Below, in pieces: positions 8,714 through 17,913 of a stretch of 57,952 bases of DNA. The position numbers were made by a program, and so were the translations under genes. Source of the DNA: Vibrio genomosp. F10 str. ZF-129. Lineage in GTDB: Bacteria; Pseudomonadota; Gammaproteobacteria; Enterobacterales; Vibrionaceae. The DNA is taken from NCBI RefSeq assembly GCF_000287055.2, contig NZ_AJYQ02000078.1, positions 1 to 57,952 of the forward strand. Direction: 5' to 3'. The notes under the pieces were generated by a model. The model was not told where the DNA came from and did not search any database. It was given only the letters and a program-made list of their open reading frames with translations. How positions within the stretch are numbered: position 1 is the first letter of the stretch; each line of letters begins with the position of its first letter.

Positions 8714-9564
8714 TGAAAACTCTTTGGGTTAGTGTAATTATGATTTTTTTTGCATTTAGTGCAAACGCTGTAGAGGTTCATATATGGAAAGGTGAACCAA
8801 TTAAAATCGTGTTGGAAACAGGTAAACAGCGCATCATTGAGTTACCAGATCATGCAAACCTTTCAGTACCAAGTTCAATTAAAAGTAAGGTATTAGTAGA
8901 ACCGGCAAATGGGTCTATCTACATAACGGCCCTTGAGAAATTTGATACTACACCTGCAAGAATCACATTAAAAAACTCCAACATTCAAATTAGACTGAAT
9001 TTAATGGTTGTTGATGCGACTGATTTAGAGGTTGAACATATAAAAATTGATCTGTTCGAAACTAGTGTACAAAATCCCACTGTAAGTAGAAATGCACAAT
9101 CAAATAATGTCCCTCCATTCATGCAAAGTTCGAGCATCACGGACGTCGCTCTTATGAGGTTTGGCCATCAACTCTACTGGTTACCTGAAAGGTTGCGTCC
9201 TGAACTACCAAGAGGTGTTACTCCTGTGAGAATACCTGCCAACTTGGACCTTACATCGCTCATGACTCATTGCTCGTTCGGAGTTTTCGCTTTTAAAGCT
9301 TTGGATGGTTTCAAAACAAGAGATGGCCGTTACATCACTACGTTGGAAATGACGAATTTAACTGATCGTAAAAGGTATATCAATTTAACCCATTGGAACA
9401 CACAAGCCCTTCGTGTATCCCCTCATGATTTGTATGTTCAACCAGAGGGTACCGCTGGGTCTTATACAACGTTGGTTGTCATTACTGAGACACAGTTTCA
9501 TGCGGCCATAAACTCTAATCCTTACATTTTTACTGAATTTGGCATGGATGAGGGGTGTTATTAA
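8713..9564 (+). CDS. TraK-like secretin-associated ICE protein (TIGR03749/DUF3438)
   Basis: 283 aa. Signal peptide MKTLWVSVIMIFFAFSANA, then a beta-rich domain beginning VEVHIWKGEPIKIVLETGKQ, typical of DUF3438/TraK proteins (a VirB9-like outer-membrane core component). It overlaps the neighbours on both sides by one base. It probably forms the outer-membrane core complex with the following TraB-like and lipoprotein genes. Confidence 0.8.
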   Translation: MKTLWVSVIMIFFAFSANAVEVHIWKGEPIKIVLETGKQRIIELPDHANLSVPSSIKSKVLVEPANGSIYITALEKFDTTPARITLKNSNIQIRLNLMVVDATDLEVEHIKIDLFETSVQNPTVSRNAQSNNVPPFMQSSSITDVALMRFGHQLYWLPERLRPELPRGVTPVRIPANLDLTSLMTHCSFGVFAFKALDGFKTRDGRYITTLEMTNLTDRKRYINLTHWNTQALRVSPHDLYVQPEGTAGSYTTLVVITETQFHAAINSNPYIFTEFGMDEGCY

Positions 9565-11198
9565 TGGCTAAGAAAAATAAAACCTTTGCGTTAATTGGTG
9601 TAGGTACCCTCGTAATGATTGTTTGGGCGGGTTACATGTTCTGGTCAAATACCATTGCTCCCAAGTTACTTGCTCCTGTACCTATTGTAAGTTCATATGA
9701 ACAAAAATTAGAAGATAACCCAGTAACAGAAACTGATTTTATGCCGCCAGCTGCAATGCTTGAAAAATTACGTGGTGACATAAACAGCGCTAATTCGTTG
9801 GCGTTGAAAGCTATTCAGGATAATCAAGATTTAAAAAATCGACTCGAGACGGCACAACAAGAGGCCTATGAGAAAGGACTGACTGAAGGTGCAAGCAATT
9901 CTAAACCGGATAATGCAGAAGAGTGGATTGCTGGAATGAGTGAAAAATCCACACCACCATCAGATTCCACCACGCCAATTTACAAACGAGATGAAGGCGA
10001 TGATTCCGTAACTACGTCACTTTCGAAAGCTATGGGTGGAGACCCTTTTGATTTGGCAGATAGAGTTGCAAGCTTTAGCGAAAATCGAGAGAAGGCATTT
10101 GGAACACGGTATACAGAAGATAAAGCCAATGTAACCATTGAGTCAGTTTTAGAGGGCTGGACTGGGGAGTCTCAAAAAAAGATGGTTGTCGATACAAGCG
10201 AGTCTGGTCGCCCTTCCGGTTTATCTTCAGGCAATGACAATGCCTCGTATGAAGCAACGTCTGGTGATACTAATCCTAGTGATAATGTCTGGGTCACTTT
10301 TGAGCCAATAGACAAAATTGAAGTATTGGATGAAAAGGGCATTGCAACGACAACTTACCCGAAAATCGTTGGCAGAAGAACATCCTCATTCGCAATGAAT
10401 ACTATCAATGAAGATCTAGATGAAAAGACTGAAGATACTGAACCTAAGCCAATTCCTTTCGCAACAATTAATGCTGGAGCAAAGATCGTAGGAGCGAGAG
10501 CACTTGACGGTATCATTGGTATAGTTCCTCTGGATGGTGATGTAACAAATCCGAATCGATTCTCTATAAAAGTGGGTCCAAGAGTTCTCGCTACTAATGG
10601 ATTAATGATTCAAGGCCTTGAAGGCATGGAATTTTATGGTGTCGCCTCTGGTAATTTCTCTGATTCATGTGTTAGAGGGTTTATTGATGGAATGACTTAT
10701 ATATTTGAAGATGGAACTATTCATACTCTCAATACAGAGAACTCTGGAGATTTAGGTTTTTCAGATGCATTCCTTGGTAGGTTGGTTGATGATGAGGGCT
10801 ATGAATGCATTCAAGGGGTGGTTACCAGTGATATTGATGAAGTTTTACTGGCTCGCGGTATTACCCGAGGTACACAAGGTATAGCGAATGCCTTCGCAGA
10901 AGCGGAAACTGAGAAGTTTACTAGCTTAGAGTCAGGATTAGAATCGTCAACGGTCAATGGAAACCCTTTTACTTACGCTGCTGCTGAAGGTATTGCAGAG
11001 GCGGCTGCAGGAGGGGCTGAAGTGGTCGATCAAGTATACGCAAGCCCTCAGATAAGTGTTTGGGTGCCAAATAATACACTACTTGGAATAAGAGTAACGC
11101 GGCAGTTAAATATTGATTACAACCCGAACGCTAGGAAAATTAATTATGAGTATGGATACAGTGATGAAAACAAAATTTATTCTTCCGAGCTTGATTAG
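9564..11198 (+). CDS. TraB/VirB10-like ICE protein (TIGR03752)
   Basis: 544 aa from ATG 9564, which overlaps the previous TAA and has GAGGGG upstream. One transmembrane helix (about 8-27), a coiled-coil stretch (about 65-110), an acidic linker, and a C-terminal VirB10/TraB beta-barrel-like domain (about 290-540) with paired cysteines (CVRGF, YECIQG). It spans the envelope and links the inner-membrane ATPases to the outer-membrane core. The length is slightly above the family's usual ~470-500. Confidence 0.82.
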   Translation: MAKKNKTFALIGVGTLVMIVWAGYMFWSNTIAPKLLAPVPIVSSYEQKLEDNPVTETDFMPPAAMLEKLRGDINSANSLALKAIQDNQDLKNRLETAQQEAYEKGLTEGASNSKPDNAEEWIAGMSEKSTPPSDSTTPIYKRDEGDDSVTTSLSKAMGGDPFDLADRVASFSENREKAFGTRYTEDKANVTIESVLEGWTGESQKKMVVDTSESGRPSGLSSGNDNASYEATSGDTNPSDNVWVTFEPIDKIEVLDEKGIATTTYPKIVGRRTSSFAMNTINEDLDEKTEDTEPKPIPFATINAGAKIVGARALDGIIGIVPLDGDVTNPNRFSIKVGPRVLATNGLMIQGLEGMEFYGVASGNFSDSCVRGFIDGMTYIFEDGTIHTLNTENSGDLGFSDAFLGRLVDDEGYECIQGVVTSDIDEVLLARGITRGTQGIANAFAEAETEKFTSLESGLESSTVNGNPFTYAAAEGIAEAAAGGAEVVDQVYASPQISVWVPNNTLLGIRVTRQLNIDYNPNARKINYEYGYSDENKIYSSELD

Positions 11199-11589
11199 TT
11201 TTTTAGTTCTAGGTTGTAGCAGTGGTTCACATATACCTAAGTCAGGTATCTCTACTGAGGATGTGTACCACGGGGGCACTTCCGCGACCTATACAGGTAA
11301 CTCAAAAGCTAGTGGTAATAGGAATAGTGTTCCTTGGCGATCTACTACTCCACACGAGAGAGCTGAAGTTGATGTCTATACCTTGCATAACTCTCCTCGG
11401 GTGAATTTTCAATTGTTAGACAATCCGACTATCTATTTTTATGTACCTCCAAAATTAAGTAAAACAGATAGAGTGCCTATACCTGGGTACTTCAGTGAAT
11501 TCAAGCTCCTTGAAAAAGACGAATATGCATTACCAAGTGAACGAAATCTGTCCAATAGCGAAACTTACAACTTTAAACAGGGAGAGTAG
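11146..11589 (+). CDS. TraV-like lipoprotein of the mating apparatus (TIGR03751)
   Basis: 147 aa from ATG 11146 (AGGAAAA 8 bp upstream); ATG 11164 is an alternative that gives a more compact signal. Lipobox LVLGC, with the acylated Cys at residue 23 from the chosen start. The mature part is short and ends in a proline-rich segment (PPKLSKTDRVPIPGY), as in the PFL_4705-type lipoproteins. It overlaps the end of the TraB-like gene by 53 bp. Inference: outer-membrane core lipoprotein, the TraV/VirB7 counterpart. Confidence 0.72.
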   Translation: MSMDTVMKTKFILPSLISFLVLGCSSGSHIPKSGISTEDVYHGGTSATYTGNSKASGNRNSVPWRSTTPHERAEVDVYTLHNSPRVNFQLLDNPTIYFYVPPKLSKTDRVPIPGYFSEFKLLEKDEYALPSERNLSNSETYNFKQGE

Positions 11590-11592
11590 GCA

Positions 11593-14500
11593 ATGAGTGA
11601 GTCCATGAATGTAGACTTAACTGAAGACGAATCAACGCTAGAAATGAGTGCTTTTTCTCAACTCTTATACTCCGCACGTAAAGTTTTGTCTGAATATTTG
11701 GATCCTGATAGAGTTGCTGGCGAAGCCTCACTCTCAATGGCAGAACATAAAGCATTATTTGAAACTCATGGTGCTTCATTTGGAAAATACATGCCATATA
11801 TGGGTTACTGTCAAGAGACGGATATTTTCAGTTTTGATGATGGGAATAATTATGGAATCGTTTTTGATGTAAAGCCTCTAGCCACTGAAGGCCGATCTAC
11901 CGACTACAAACGTGAAGTAGCCATTGAAATAGTTAAGACTCTATCTAACTCATTTCAAGAATATGATGAAGCTGATGGTGAATGGGTATTGCAACAATAC
12001 CGTTGGAAAGACACGGATCTTGAATCACTTGCTGATGAGGCTTATGAATACGCTGATGCTTATGCAAAAGAGTCACCTTTAGCGGAAGTGGTACTAAAAG
12101 GCATGATGAAGAAACACTTTAAATCATGCGCTGCTGAAGATGGTCTTTTTACTGACAATGTAGTTACGAGACAACCATTTGTCGGTGGTATTGAACGAAC
12201 AAAATTGGTTATTTATCGTCGACTTGGTCCAGATTCACTTAAGAGAAAACGCAAAGTTAATGCAAAGAAGGAGCTTGAGACTTTAGCGACAGGCCTTGAA
12301 CAATCATTGAAGAAAATCGGAATTGATTTAGTACGTAACACAGAATTCGACTTTTTCTATTGGTTAATTAAATTCTTTAATGACAAACCTGAAGGCCAAT
12401 CATCAAAAGATTACTTTGAGAATATTGTTCCTAAAGTCAATCTTGATGGCGACCTTCCTGAAAACGTTCAAGCAAATCTTTTTTTAAATCGTCCACGATA
12501 CGAAGCAGAAGAAAATCTGTACACGATAGGCGAAACTCATCACAAACTGGTAAGAGTGAATGGTCTGAACGGGATGACAGACATAGGGCACTTAACAGGG
12601 GAGGTTGAGACCAGCGCATCTTCCACTTGTATAACGGATCAACTTCCTGCAGGGACAATGATGTGCATGACGTCAGTTTTCTGTACTAAAGAATTTGTAC
12701 AAGGTCTACTGAACAGGAAAGAAGCGGTATCACAATCAAATCTGAGTCCTGGCAATGCGATTATGAGAGAGAAGATTCAATACCACCGCGAATGCTTGGG
12801 CCACGATCATGTTCGCCCTACAATGACCTCACTGTGTTTCTACGTTCGAGGTCGCGATAAGGACGAACTTCATGACCGATATTCTTCTGTTTGTAATACG
12901 CTGGTATCTGCAAACTTAACCCCAATTCAAGAGCGCGGATACATAGATCCTTTAGCGGCTAACGCTTTTATTTACAACTTACCTATGTGTTTTGACCCTA
13001 CGATTCCAAACGCGAAAAAGTGCTTGGTACCAATCTATTTGCATGATGTGGGGAATTTGTCTTTCTTTTTCGGTCGAGAAGTTGGTTCAGGCAATCCATT
13101 GCTATTAATGTTTAATCGGTCAGGTTCAGTATTAACTAAAGACATAATGGTGAAGAAGGATAGGCAAGCTAATGCCCACATGCTCGTCACGGGTACTACA
13201 GGTGCGGGTAAGTCGGCCACTTTAGTTTATTTAACCTTGTTATTGATAGCTATAAAGCGCCCAAGATTGTACATAATTGAAGCGGGTGGTTCATTTCGCC
13301 ATGTTGTTGGTTTTATTAAAGACCATGGAATGACAGTTAATGAGAAAAGGATAACTCCGTCTGACCCTAAGAACGATTATTATTGTCCAAATTTATGCCC
13401 TTTCAGTGACCTTGTTCTTTTGATTAATGATGGTGTTGTTGAGTTAGACGATGAAGAGATCCAAATCGCATCATTTAACCAATCGGCGGCCCCAGATGTG
13501 AGAAAGACTTTTACCATTGAATCCGGCATTTCGTTTGAACATTTAGATGGGGATGGTGGGTCATTGCACGAAGTTTTGATGGAGGAAGCAAAAGAGGAAA
13601 TTGAGTCACATTGGGCTCTTATAAAGAAAGAGCAAGAGTTTGACAAAGCACGAGTTAAAGCAATCAATAAAGGGGAATCATTTACGGAAATATTTGAGGA
13701 AAGTGAGCAGAAGGACCGATTAGGGGAGATTGAGCTTATAGCGTTTTCCATGATTACTTCTGGTGAAGAGAAAGAAATGAATCGTTTCTACCAATCTGAC
13801 AAACGATACTTACGACAAGCTTTGATGAATGCAGGGAAGTTAGGATACATCAATAATTTCACTCCAAATGTACAAACGGTTGCCGATGAGCTTTTCAGAA
13901 TGGCTGAGGATAAGTCAAATAAACGTCTTTTAGAGCAGCAACGTGTCAGGCTATTTGATATGGCTGGTGCCTTAGAAAACTATACCCAAGGTTTTGATGG
14001 TGACTTGCTTAATAAAGTCCCCGCCAATGATGATGAAATATTTCCAGATGTTGATGTTACGGTGATTGATTTGGCTACTTTAGCTAAACCTGGCAAAGAA
14101 GCATTACTTGGTGTTGTATATGTTTCAATTCTACAGAGGCTAAATGCTCTAGCTGAAAAATACCAAATGACAGGTCGATTGCTCATTAAAATTACCGATG
14201 AGTGCCACCTCGTGACAAAAAATGTCTTAACCTCGTTGTACATAGTTAAAGTCATAAAATTATGGCGTAAATTAAATGGTTTCGCATGGATGGCAACACA
14301 AAACTTAAAAGATTTCCCTGGTGAAGCTGAAAAAATGTTGTCGATGATGGAGTGGATAATGATGCTCTTGCCTACTAAGAAAGAGGTCGAACTTCTTGAG
14401 GCGTTAAAACCATTGACAGACGAACAAAAGACCATGGCGTTATGCGCGAGAAAACAAGAGCACTCATACACTGAAGGTTGTCTATTTGGTGCGGATTTTA

Positions 14501-14718
14501 ATGCTTTGTTTCGATGTGTCCAACCTTCAGAAAGTCTTGCAATGGCGGGTACGGATGGTGAAGAAAAATTGGAGATTGATCAGTTAGCTAAACAATATAA
14601 TTGCCCTCATAAGCATGCGAGTTTGATTAAAGCATACAAACTAGACCGTATAAGAGGTGTTGAGCCTATTCGGTATGAGCATATTGCCTATACGGGGATT
14701 TACGATGAAGCTAGCTAA
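11593..14718 (+). CDS. traC: VirB4/TraC-type conjugation ATPase (TIGR03744-like)
   Basis: 1041 aa. Walker A GTTGAGKS near residues 533-540 and Walker B ending ITDECH near 867. The N-terminal half matches TraC/VirB4 (it includes the typical FLNRPRY and SFFFGREVGSGNPLL segments). The region between the Walker motifs carries the EAGGSFRHVVG motif and an acidic insert (about 590-720) that makes the protein longer than the usual ~900 aa. This cytoplasmic ATPase energises pilus assembly and substrate transfer. RBS GGAGA, 3 bp after the lipoprotein stop; it overlaps the next gene by 14 bp. Confidence 0.93.
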   Translation: MSESMNVDLTEDESTLEMSAFSQLLYSARKVLSEYLDPDRVAGEASLSMAEHKALFETHGASFGKYMPYMGYCQETDIFSFDDGNNYGIVFDVKPLATEGRSTDYKREVAIEIVKTLSNSFQEYDEADGEWVLQQYRWKDTDLESLADEAYEYADAYAKESPLAEVVLKGMMKKHFKSCAAEDGLFTDNVVTRQPFVGGIERTKLVIYRRLGPDSLKRKRKVNAKKELETLATGLEQSLKKIGIDLVRNTEFDFFYWLIKFFNDKPEGQSSKDYFENIVPKVNLDGDLPENVQANLFLNRPRYEAEENLYTIGETHHKLVRVNGLNGMTDIGHLTGEVETSASSTCITDQLPAGTMMCMTSVFCTKEFVQGLLNRKEAVSQSNLSPGNAIMREKIQYHRECLGHDHVRPTMTSLCFYVRGRDKDELHDRYSSVCNTLVSANLTPIQERGYIDPLAANAFIYNLPMCFDPTIPNAKKCLVPIYLHDVGNLSFFFGREVGSGNPLLLMFNRSGSVLTKDIMVKKDRQANAHMLVTGTTGAGKSATLVYLTLLLIAIKRPRLYIIEAGGSFRHVVGFIKDHGMTVNEKRITPSDPKNDYYCPNLCPFSDLVLLINDGVVELDDEEIQIASFNQSAAPDVRKTFTIESGISFEHLDGDGGSLHEVLMEEAKEEIESHWALIKKEQEFDKARVKAINKGESFTEIFEESEQKDRLGEIELIAFSMITSGEEKEMNRFYQSDKRYLRQALMNAGKLGYINNFTPNVQTVADELFRMAEDKSNKRLLEQQRVRLFDMAGALENYTQGFDGDLLNKVPANDDEIFPDVDVTVIDLATLAKPGKEALLGVVYVSILQRLNALAEKYQMTGRLLIKITDECHLVTKNVLTSLYIVKVIKLWRKLNGFAWMATQNLKDFPGEAEKMLSMMEWIMMLLPTKKEVELLEALKPLTDEQKTMALCARKQEHSYTEGCLFGADFNALFRCVQPSESLAMAGTDGEEKLEIDQLAKQYNCPHKHASLIKAYKLDRIRGVEPIRYEHIAYTGIYDEAS

Positions 14719-15148
14719 GATATTAAAGTATGTCTCAATTGCGTGGCCACTGGCAGCAACGAGCCAATTTGGGCATGCAAGTATAAAGATGGATGTTTAT
14801 ATAGATAGCAATACAGAAGTCTTTGTTCCAATGTCGCGTAAGATTTCAGCTTTTAATGTACATAAAGTTGATGCATTAAAAATAAATGAAGAGCGGATTT
14901 CCAAATTATTACCTAAAGACCCTAAACTAGCACAAGAACGCATCGCTAGCTTTGTTGAATCTGGTGAGTATAAGCAATATGCGCAGGACTTAATTGATAG
15001 TTGGTCATCTATTAGCTCGGTGGTTGGTCGGGGGATAAAGAAAGTACCGGCAGTAGTTATTAACGATAAATATGTTGTATATGGAATGAGCCCACAAAAA
15101 GCACTTATCTACTATGATGCTCATATCATCAAGTACGGCTCTCAGTAA
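14705..15148 (+). CDS. Thioredoxin-like ICE protein (TIGR03757/DUF1525, TrbC-like)
   Basis: 147 aa from ATG 14705, inside the traC end. Signal peptide to about residue 22 (FGHA-SI). The mature domain has the layout of DUF1525/TrbC proteins: KMDVYIDSN at the start and VPAVVINDKYVVYG near the end, a thioredoxin-fold cis-Pro strand without a catalytic CxxC. Probably periplasmic. In the F system TrbC works with TraW in pilus assembly. The position before traU agrees. Confidence 0.78.
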   Translation: MKLAKILKYVSIAWPLAATSQFGHASIKMDVYIDSNTEVFVPMSRKISAFNVHKVDALKINEERISKLLPKDPKLAQERIASFVESGEYKQYAQDLIDSWSSISSVVGRGIKKVPAVVINDKYVVYGMSPQKALIYYDAHIIKYGSQ

Positions 15149-15160
15149 CGAGATGGATTG

Positions 15161-16159
15161 ATGAAAAAAATAATTTCTATTCTATTAACTATCTGCTTAA
15201 TTTCCCCACTCCAAGCTAGTGAAGACGCACAATCAACTATGCCATTTATGGAATTGTCCACGGCGTCCATGGCTCCTCAATGTGTAAAATGGAAGGTGAC
15301 AGGTATGTGCTTTTGGATGACTTGTACACCATTCGGATGCTTCTTTTCGTCGTCTGTAAAAGTTAATCATTGGAATCCTGATTTAGTAGTCGAAGTTAAA
15401 TCGGATACTGTAATGTCCCCGATGGGATATACGGCAATTACTGGGGAAATTTTTAAAGAAATAGGAGGAGAGTTACTTAATCTTGCAGGTATTGCAAACG
15501 ATGGCTTACAAAGCTCTTCTTCAGGTAGTGCTAACCCAAACTCTAGCGGCGGGAATGCCTCTTCTAGTCAAAAGTTCTATGATGCAACAGTAATAGGAAA
15601 TCCAGCATTATTACAATACTCAACATTCTATGGCACTGCATTTGGGACTATCGGGTGGTGCCAGTCTCCAGCGACACCTTTAAATATTTACTACGACTCT
15701 CTACTAGATGCATTTGAATGGCGTGTCGGGATGTTTGAAGGATTTACTGCAATGTATCAATCGGAACCCCTTGGTCCACCTTTGGTCGATACATTTGGAG
15801 ATCTATACCCCCGAATAGGAACAACAATTAATAGTTCGCCATACAAATCAGCATCAACCTTAGCTTACAGGGCTGCACATATTGTAACAATGGGGTCAGG
15901 AATGCATGCGACATTGGGTACTTTACCCCCGACCAGTACAACCAGCCATTCATGGCCAGTACTTCCTATGACTAATTACACAGCTCTCTGGTCAAACGTT
16001 AAACCTTTCCCTAGCGTTATGTGCCAACCAATGGCTTCTGAACTTCAGCATTCAATACAGGAAGGTTCGGCACATTCTGAATTGCAAAACTATTTAAAAA
16101 TTTTATGGCGAAACTACACTTGTTGTTATCGTCGCGGTTCGAAATTAATCAGTGGATAA
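15161..16159 (+). CDS. traU: TraU-family mating-pair protein (TIGR03756)
   Basis: 332 aa from ATG 15161 (GAGATGG upstream). Signal peptide ending LQAS. A cysteine-rich start (CVKWKVTGMCFWMTC, then GCFFSS) and NHWNPDLVVEV are the signature of TraU, a periplasmic protein needed for DNA transfer rather than pilus formation in F-like systems. C-terminal CCYRRGSKL is also family-like. It is the last gene before a hairpin and an ACGCCGC site, so it probably ends the first transfer operon. Confidence 0.88.
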   Translation: MKKIISILLTICLISPLQASEDAQSTMPFMELSTASMAPQCVKWKVTGMCFWMTCTPFGCFFSSSVKVNHWNPDLVVEVKSDTVMSPMGYTAITGEIFKEIGGELLNLAGIANDGLQSSSSGSANPNSSGGNASSSQKFYDATVIGNPALLQYSTFYGTAFGTIGWCQSPATPLNIYYDSLLDAFEWRVGMFEGFTAMYQSEPLGPPLVDTFGDLYPRIGTTINSSPYKSASTLAYRAAHIVTMGSGMHATLGTLPPTSTTSHSWPVLPMTNYTALWSNVKPFPSVMCQPMASELQHSIQEGSAHSELQNYLKILWRNYTCCYRRGSKLISG

Positions 16160-16170
16160 AACGCCGCCTA
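16157..16170 (+). promoter_or_regulatory. ACGCCGC site upstream of transfer operon 2
   Basis: TAAAACGCCGCCTAAA with the heptamer at 16161-16167, immediately after the traU stop. The distance to the next ATG (16250) is 89 bp, the same as for the site before transfer operon 1. A possible -10 (TAATGT) begins 40 bp downstream of the heptamer. Confidence 0.6.
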
Positions 16171-16217
16171 AATAGTCAGATTATGGCTAGGGAATTTACT
16201 GATGGATAATGTTTAAT

Positions 16218-16250
16218 CACCTTATTATTGAGATAATAAGGTGTTTTTTA
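16218..16250 (+). promoter_or_regulatory. Hairpin with T-run overlapping a ribosome site (attenuator candidate)
   Basis: A perfect 11-bp stem, CACCTTATTAT / ATAATAAGGTG, with loop TGAG is followed by six T. The 3' arm contains AAGG, the only plausible Shine-Dalgarno sequence for the ATG at 16250. The structure could terminate transcription leaving traU, hide the ribosome site of read-through mRNA, or both. Confidence 0.8.
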
Positions 16251-17593
16251 TGATAGGGATGTTTCGAAAATCATTCATAGTGATTGCAATGACTTTTCCA
16301 ACGTTAGTACATGCAGACTTTCAAAAAGAGATTGATTTGCTTTCTGGAGGAACATCTACTCCTAATGTCCCAGTAGCAGCGAATTCGATTGTTAAATGGG
16401 GGCAATGGCAGGAACTTTTCGAAACAAGTATCGGTGGCTCAAATACTTGTGGCAACTTTGACCCTATCCATAGTGTCCAACAAAGCTTTAAACAAGCCAA
16501 AGGTAGGGTTAAACAGACTTTAGAAGTCATTCCCGATGCTATTAAAGGGTCAATAAACCCTGCATCAATCGCTGCCGCTGCACTCCAAAGAGCAAGCCCT
16601 CAAACATACGAAATGATGATGAACGGGATTTCTATTGGTTTTGATGAATTCAATTTAGCTAAAGATCTTTGTGAACAAGCCCAAAAACGCTTACTCGATA
16701 CAGTCCCTGAATCTGAATATCAGAAAGTCGCTCAAAGAACAGAAATGGAATCTGTAAATAGACTACTAAAAAATGGTAATAAGATCGATATTGCTGACCT
16801 TTTCGGCAGTAATGGGGCGGAAAAGGAACTAAATGGTGATGGCGGTATTGATACCCCTGATGGTAAACGTGGTGGAGCTGGTGCCCCGAGGTTCCTTGTA
16901 AACGATTCAGCTCGATTTGGTTTCGATAAAATAGCTGAAGTAACTGGTGATGATGAGCCAGTTATGCCGATTAACCAAATGAAACCAAGGAGTATGAAGG
17001 AGTATTTCAAAGATGGAAACGAACTTAAGGAATATGTCGACCGCGTGATTGGCTCCATTGCCATCGCAACTTGTACAGATTGCAAAAAAATTGAAATACA
17101 TCCTGGCCTTGGTATTGACCCGCTCATAAATGAAACTGCGATATCATATTATCAAGATATTTTCGAGTTAGTGGAACGGCCATTAGGTGAGATTGAAATG
17201 GCACACTTGAATGAAATATCTGTATACCCACTGGCTAGCGTAAGTAGTACGACAATCCGATATCTAAAGGGAACTGAGAGTAGCCAACGTCAAAATGATA
17301 TTGCTTCGTTGGCTTATGACCTTGCGACCGCTGAACATCTTCAAAAAATTGAGTTTGCTAAACAGGCTTTGTTAGTCGGTAAAGCATCACCAGAATTTGC
17401 GAACAATGTAGCTGTTAAGAATGATGTAGATAATCAAATTGCACTTCTAGATTCCCAAAGAAGTAATGTAATTACTATGTACAACGCAAAACAGGTTCTA
17501 AATTCTGGTGGGATAAATACAATTTATGAGCGTAAACGTATCGAAGATAAGTATCGAGACTTTAGAAGTCCACAACCATTGGGGTTGCAATAA
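16250..17593 (+). CDS. ICE conjugation protein, PFL_4711 family (TIGR03755)
   Basis: 447 aa from ATG 16250 (AAGG 9 bp upstream; GTG 16241 and ATG 16259 are alternatives). Signal peptide to about VHA-DF. The sequence shows the family features: NTCGNFDPIHSVQQSFKQ, GSINPASIAAAALQRASPQTYEMMMNGI, and a C-terminal helical part. Order TraU - this gene - small membrane gene - TraG is typical of MPF-G ICEs. Likely periplasmic, exact role unknown; some authors compare it with TraH. Expression may be uncoupled from traU by the hairpin overlapping its ribosome site. Confidence 0.85.
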   Translation: MIGMFRKSFIVIAMTFPTLVHADFQKEIDLLSGGTSTPNVPVAANSIVKWGQWQELFETSIGGSNTCGNFDPIHSVQQSFKQAKGRVKQTLEVIPDAIKGSINPASIAAAALQRASPQTYEMMMNGISIGFDEFNLAKDLCEQAQKRLLDTVPESEYQKVAQRTEMESVNRLLKNGNKIDIADLFGSNGAEKELNGDGGIDTPDGKRGGAGAPRFLVNDSARFGFDKIAEVTGDDEPVMPINQMKPRSMKEYFKDGNELKEYVDRVIGSIAIATCTDCKKIEIHPGLGIDPLINETAISYYQDIFELVERPLGEIEMAHLNEISVYPLASVSSTTIRYLKGTESSQRQNDIASLAYDLATAEHLQKIEFAKQALLVGKASPEFANNVAVKNDVDNQIALLDSQRSNVITMYNAKQVLNSGGINTIYERKRIEDKYRDFRSPQPLGLQ

Positions 17594-17594
17594 T

Positions 17595-17909
17595 ATGAAT
17601 GACAAAGTCCATAGTTGTGAATCAGAAGAGCCTGAAAAAAACGTTAAAACCGATGTGGTTCGTTACGGTGTTATTGCACCAATATTAGTTTGTATTCTAG
17701 GTGCACTGTCGGGTCTTATAGCATATCTAACTGGAAGTACCATCTTTGATCCTATAGTGCGATATACGGTCAACATAACCATGATAATAATTCCTTTTGC
17801 GCTTATGAGAATTTATTTTGGGATGCCTAAAAAGAAGGAAACCAAATGGCAACTTACTCGTATAGCAAGCTATATGATTGTCTTATCTATCTTTATTTGT
17901 TGGTGGTGA
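17595..17909 (+). CDS. Small membrane protein between TIGR03755 and TraG genes
   Basis: 104 aa from ATG 17595 (GGGG 9 bp upstream, 1 bp after the previous stop). Three hydrophobic segments (about 27-48, 54-75, 88-103) with a charged N-terminus. A small membrane gene is commonly found at this position in MPF-G clusters. Probably an inner-membrane accessory of TraG. No motif allows a closer call. Confidence 0.65.
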   Translation: MNDKVHSCESEEPEKNVKTDVVRYGVIAPILVCILGALSGLIAYLTGSTIFDPIVRYTVNITMIIIPFALMRIYFGMPKKKETKWQLTRIASYMIVLSIFICWW

Positions 17910-17913
17910 GAAT

